A stretch of DNA of 15,002 nucleotides from an uncultured Clostridia bacterium (lineage in GTDB: Bacteria > Bacillota > Clostridia > Christensenellales > Maliibacteriaceae): the NCBI GenBank assembly GCA_934613185.1, contig CAKTSO010000035.1, positions 1 through 15,002 of the forward strand. Reading direction: 5' to 3'. The notes under the pieces are model-generated. The model was not told the origin of the DNA and ran no database searches. It worked only from the letters and a program-made list of their open reading frames with translations. Made by a program: the position numbers and the translations under genes. Of the stretch, positions 13,071-15,002 are shown in pieces. Positions within the stretch are counted from its first letter, which is position 1. Each line of letters starts with the position of its first letter.

Positions 13071-13178
13071 ATTGCGTTCGATGAGGTGCTGCTGGAAGGC
13101 TTCTTCCGTTTCCTCCGGGGTCAGTTCGTGCAGAATACCACGCCACTGTAATAGATGTCCAGAAGCTGCACACTCCAT
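13053..13178 (-). CDS. Small hypothetical ORF (41 residues) downstream of the DUF262 gene
   Basis: ATG 13178 has GGAGG eight bases upstream and reads 41 hydrophilic residues with a charged, helical second half (LTPEETEEAFQQHLIERNKE) before TAA. The start lies 49 bases past the stop of the DUF262/DUF1524 gene, same strand. Another frame over the same bases reads WSVQLLDIYYSGVVFCTN, directly after a stop codon, so this may instead be a remnant of a larger mobile-element gene. I do not recognise it. The strong ribosome binding site is the main argument for a real gene. Confidence 0.45.
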   Translation of the reverse strand: MECAASGHLLQWRGILHELTPEETEEAFQQHLIERNKEKTA

Positions 13179-13227
13179 TCTGTTTACCTCCACAAATTGA
13201 TGCTCGACCATTCGTAGGTGCTCGGAT

Positions 13228-15002
13228 TTATTCGATATTGCAGGCTTTCTTCAAATAACCAAGCATTTCTTCCTCATGCACCTTATATGCGGTTTCTTTC
13301 CAATAAAGGCTGGCGACCTTATCCCCATGCTTCTCCGTAAGTTCACTCATAATGCGAAGTTTAATACTTCCTTTTGCAATCATATCTTTGAAGGTGCTTT
13401 TCTTTGCTTCGGGAGACATATTGGAAAACTTGGAATTTACATTACGCTGAATGATACAAAGGTTTCCGAATTGGTCAACGCCATCTTTCCACGATTCAAA
13501 AGTGCCCTCTGAAGGATTTTGCGGATACCAATGCTCAACAGAGTTTCTAAATTCAAACACAAAGTCGCTATATTGCTTCTTTCCGTTGCGGTCATTGAAC
13601 CAAAGCAAATAGTCAAGATAATTGAAAACAATATGAGGCGTATTTACACCCATTGCATAGTTGCCGTCCGAACAAACATCAAAGAAGTTTTTCTTTACGG
13701 CATCAATCGCAATGCGCTCAGCAATCTCATTGAAGCAAGTTATATGATCGTTTCTTAAGTGTTCGCAGTCGTTCTTTGAGAGCCATACGAGCAATTCGGT
13801 AATCCAATGCATTGCCTTGGGCGAGATGTAGGAAACACGCAATGCAGACTGTATCATAATATTTGTTTTGGTTTGCCGATCATTCGTCTTCTTCCGTTTT
13901 CCGCGTTTTGTGAATTTGGAGTTTCCGTAGTAAGCCTTCTTTTTCGATCGTTGTCCAGAAACATAGAGGCTTTTTAAGCTCCATTCGCCATCTGTGCTGT
14001 CGTTTGCGTATTCTCTCTTAACAATGTATTTATCGAACAAGAATCGAGTTCTTAGCAGGCACACGATAAAGGTATGAGCGAATTCCTCCTTTTTACTTGC
14101 AATCTTTCCATCTTTGCCAACACCATAGTCGATAACTCTATTAAACGCATCCAGGAGCTTTTTATCATCCAGAAGTTCATCAACAATTTTCGACTCTGCC
14201 TTTTCGTGAGTTATTCCATAAAGATTTATATATACCTTTAGCGTATGCAGTAGGAAATAGGGAAACTCTATAATGCTTTCAAAACGCACACGAACATCGC
14301 CGTCAACATACCCCTCATCGTCTTCGATATTGAACTTTCTATCAATCAAATCGCATATACGATATCCTGTTGTTTCCTGCGTTGCTCCGTTGATGGCTTT
14401 CTTGTACTCCTGCCAACTATTTGAGGGCATGGCGTTCCATTCGGAGCCGAAAATTGATTCTCTAACCGCATTGTTCTTGCTTATAAAATGCATTTGAACA
14501 TATCCGGTCATGTCGCTGCAGGCATCCCAAATTTTTGCAAACAAGCCCTTTTCAGTATCATCATTTAAGAAGCTCATGAGTGTAGCTTTCAAAATATCGT
14601 GCTGCTCCAACTGTTCGCCTCGTGTGTTCATTATCTCAAAGTATCGGTTAAGGTCTGTATTCTCCGGAACTTCAATTCTGTAAACAATGACCTTTGCGAG
14701 CTTTTTAATAAAAGCCTCTTTATCAAAATCTGCTCGTTCTAACTTGTGAGACAAAATCTTAATACCTCGCTGGATACTTGGTTCAATCCTATCCATATCC
14801 AATTTGCTGCGGTTTTCAAGGAGGAGTTCTTCTATATTTCTAAGTGTATAGTTTGACTTTTCTCTGCAGGCAAAGGTGAGCGTTGGCTTTACTTTAATTC
14901 CAAGGCAGTTCAACAACAAATATAATGAAGTAAGCCGTTGCTGACCATCAACGACCTCATATCTGCCATTTTGCTTAGAAACAATCAATGAACCGATATA
15001 GT
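13228..15002 (-). CDS. DUF262/DUF1524 (GmrSD-like) type IV restriction protein, 5' end missing
   Basis: The frame is open to the right edge; at least 590 residues are visible and the N-terminus lies outside. The first visible part, YIGSLIVSKQNGRYEVVDGQ followed by QRLTSLYLLL, is the DUF262 (ParB/Srx-like, nucleotide-using) domain with its DGQQR motif. The C-terminal DUF1524 nuclease domain has EHWYPQNP followed by FGNLCIIQRNVNSKFSN, the His and Asn positions of the His-Me finger. A Lys/Arg-rich linker lies around SGQRSKKKAYYGNSKFTKRG. GmrSD enzymes cut DNA with glucosylated or otherwise modified cytosines, so an anti-phage role is likely; specificity is unknown. The gene is far more AT-rich than everything to its left, indicating acquisition. 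A TTG at 14988 is not taken as the start because homology continues upstream. Confidence 0.88.
   Translation of the reverse strand, partial: YIGSLIVSKQNGRYEVVDGQQRLTSLYLLLNCLGIKVKPTLTFACREKSNYTLRNIEELLLENRSKLDMDRIEPSIQRGIKILSHKLERADFDKEAFIKKLAKVIVYRIEVPENTDLNRYFEIMNTRGEQLEQHDILKATLMSFLNDDTEKGLFAKIWDACSDMTGYVQMHFISKNNAVRESIFGSEWNAMPSNSWQEYKKAINGATQETTGYRICDLIDRKFNIEDDEGYVDGDVRVRFESIIEFPYFLLHTLKVYINLYGITHEKAESKIVDELLDDKKLLDAFNRVIDYGVGKDGKIASKKEEFAHTFIVCLLRTRFLFDKYIVKREYANDSTDGEWSLKSLYVSGQRSKKKAYYGNSKFTKRGKRKKTNDRQTKTNIMIQSALRVSYISPKAMHWITELLVWLSKNDCEHLRNDHITCFNEIAERIAIDAVKKNFFDVCSDGNYAMGVNTPHIVFNYLDYLLWFNDRNGKKQYSDFVFEFRNSVEHWYPQNPSEGTFESWKDGVDQFGNLCIIQRNVNSKFSNMSPEAKKSTFKDMIAKGSIKLRIMSELTEKHGDKVASLYWKETAYKVHEEEMLGYLKKACNIE

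Overview
The window reads as a chromosomal segment of a high-GC member of the Clostridia (Bacillota), probably close to the Oscillospirales or Christensenellales. The grounds are strong GGAGG ribosome binding sites, clean TTGACA/TATAAT and extended -10 promoters, single-subunit GuaA-type GMP synthase, MerR/MATE and TetR/SDR gene pairs, and a palindromic intergenic repeat of a kind I associate with gut Clostridia. The placement is an inference; there is no rRNA or tRNA here to anchor it.

Layout. Positions 1-1496 (minus) hold the N-terminal 498 residues of an unrecognised Pro/Ala-rich protein with an internal 42-bp (14-residue) tandem repeat; the gene runs off the left edge. Positions 1670-2353 (minus) are a DUF2461/TIGR02453 protein. 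Positions 2606-4746 (minus) are four tandem paralogues with a YbjN-like fold signature; three have near-identical extended -10 promoters, and two of the leaders are clearly copies of each other. Divergent from them, 4973-6319 (plus) encodes a MATE efflux pump behind a MerR-type promoter (19-bp spacer with an internal dyad), and 6751-7584 encodes a MerR regulator with a drug-sensing type C-terminal domain. Between those two lies a nested inverted-repeat element. Positions 7812-8729 encode a TIM-barrel sugar phosphate isomerase/epimerase with a consensus promoter and terminator.

Positions 8730-9454 are gene-free and contain a 210-bp block duplicated at a 309-bp offset (each copy with a terminator) plus a third partial copy, ending in a bidirectional terminator. 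Next come a small zinc-ribbon membrane protein (9455-9697, minus) and, divergent from it, a GMP synthase (10099-11388, plus) whose glutaminase domain has shrunk and lost its catalytic Cys, His and Glu. A TetR regulator (11504-11998, minus) and a short-chain dehydrogenase (12168-12926, plus) form a divergent pair with a palindromic operator candidate. From about 13 kb the base composition becomes much more AT-rich. There a DUF262/DUF1524 (GmrSD-like) type IV restriction protein (13228 to the right edge, minus) is followed by a 41-codon ORF, which looks like acquired defence DNA.

The best leads are the GMP synthase with a dead amidotransferase domain, the YbjN-like tandem family with duplicated promoters, the MerR/MATE circuit, and the two intergenic repeat structures. 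Only the GmrSD-like gene belongs to a recognised defence family. I see no phage genes, CRISPR array or transposase.
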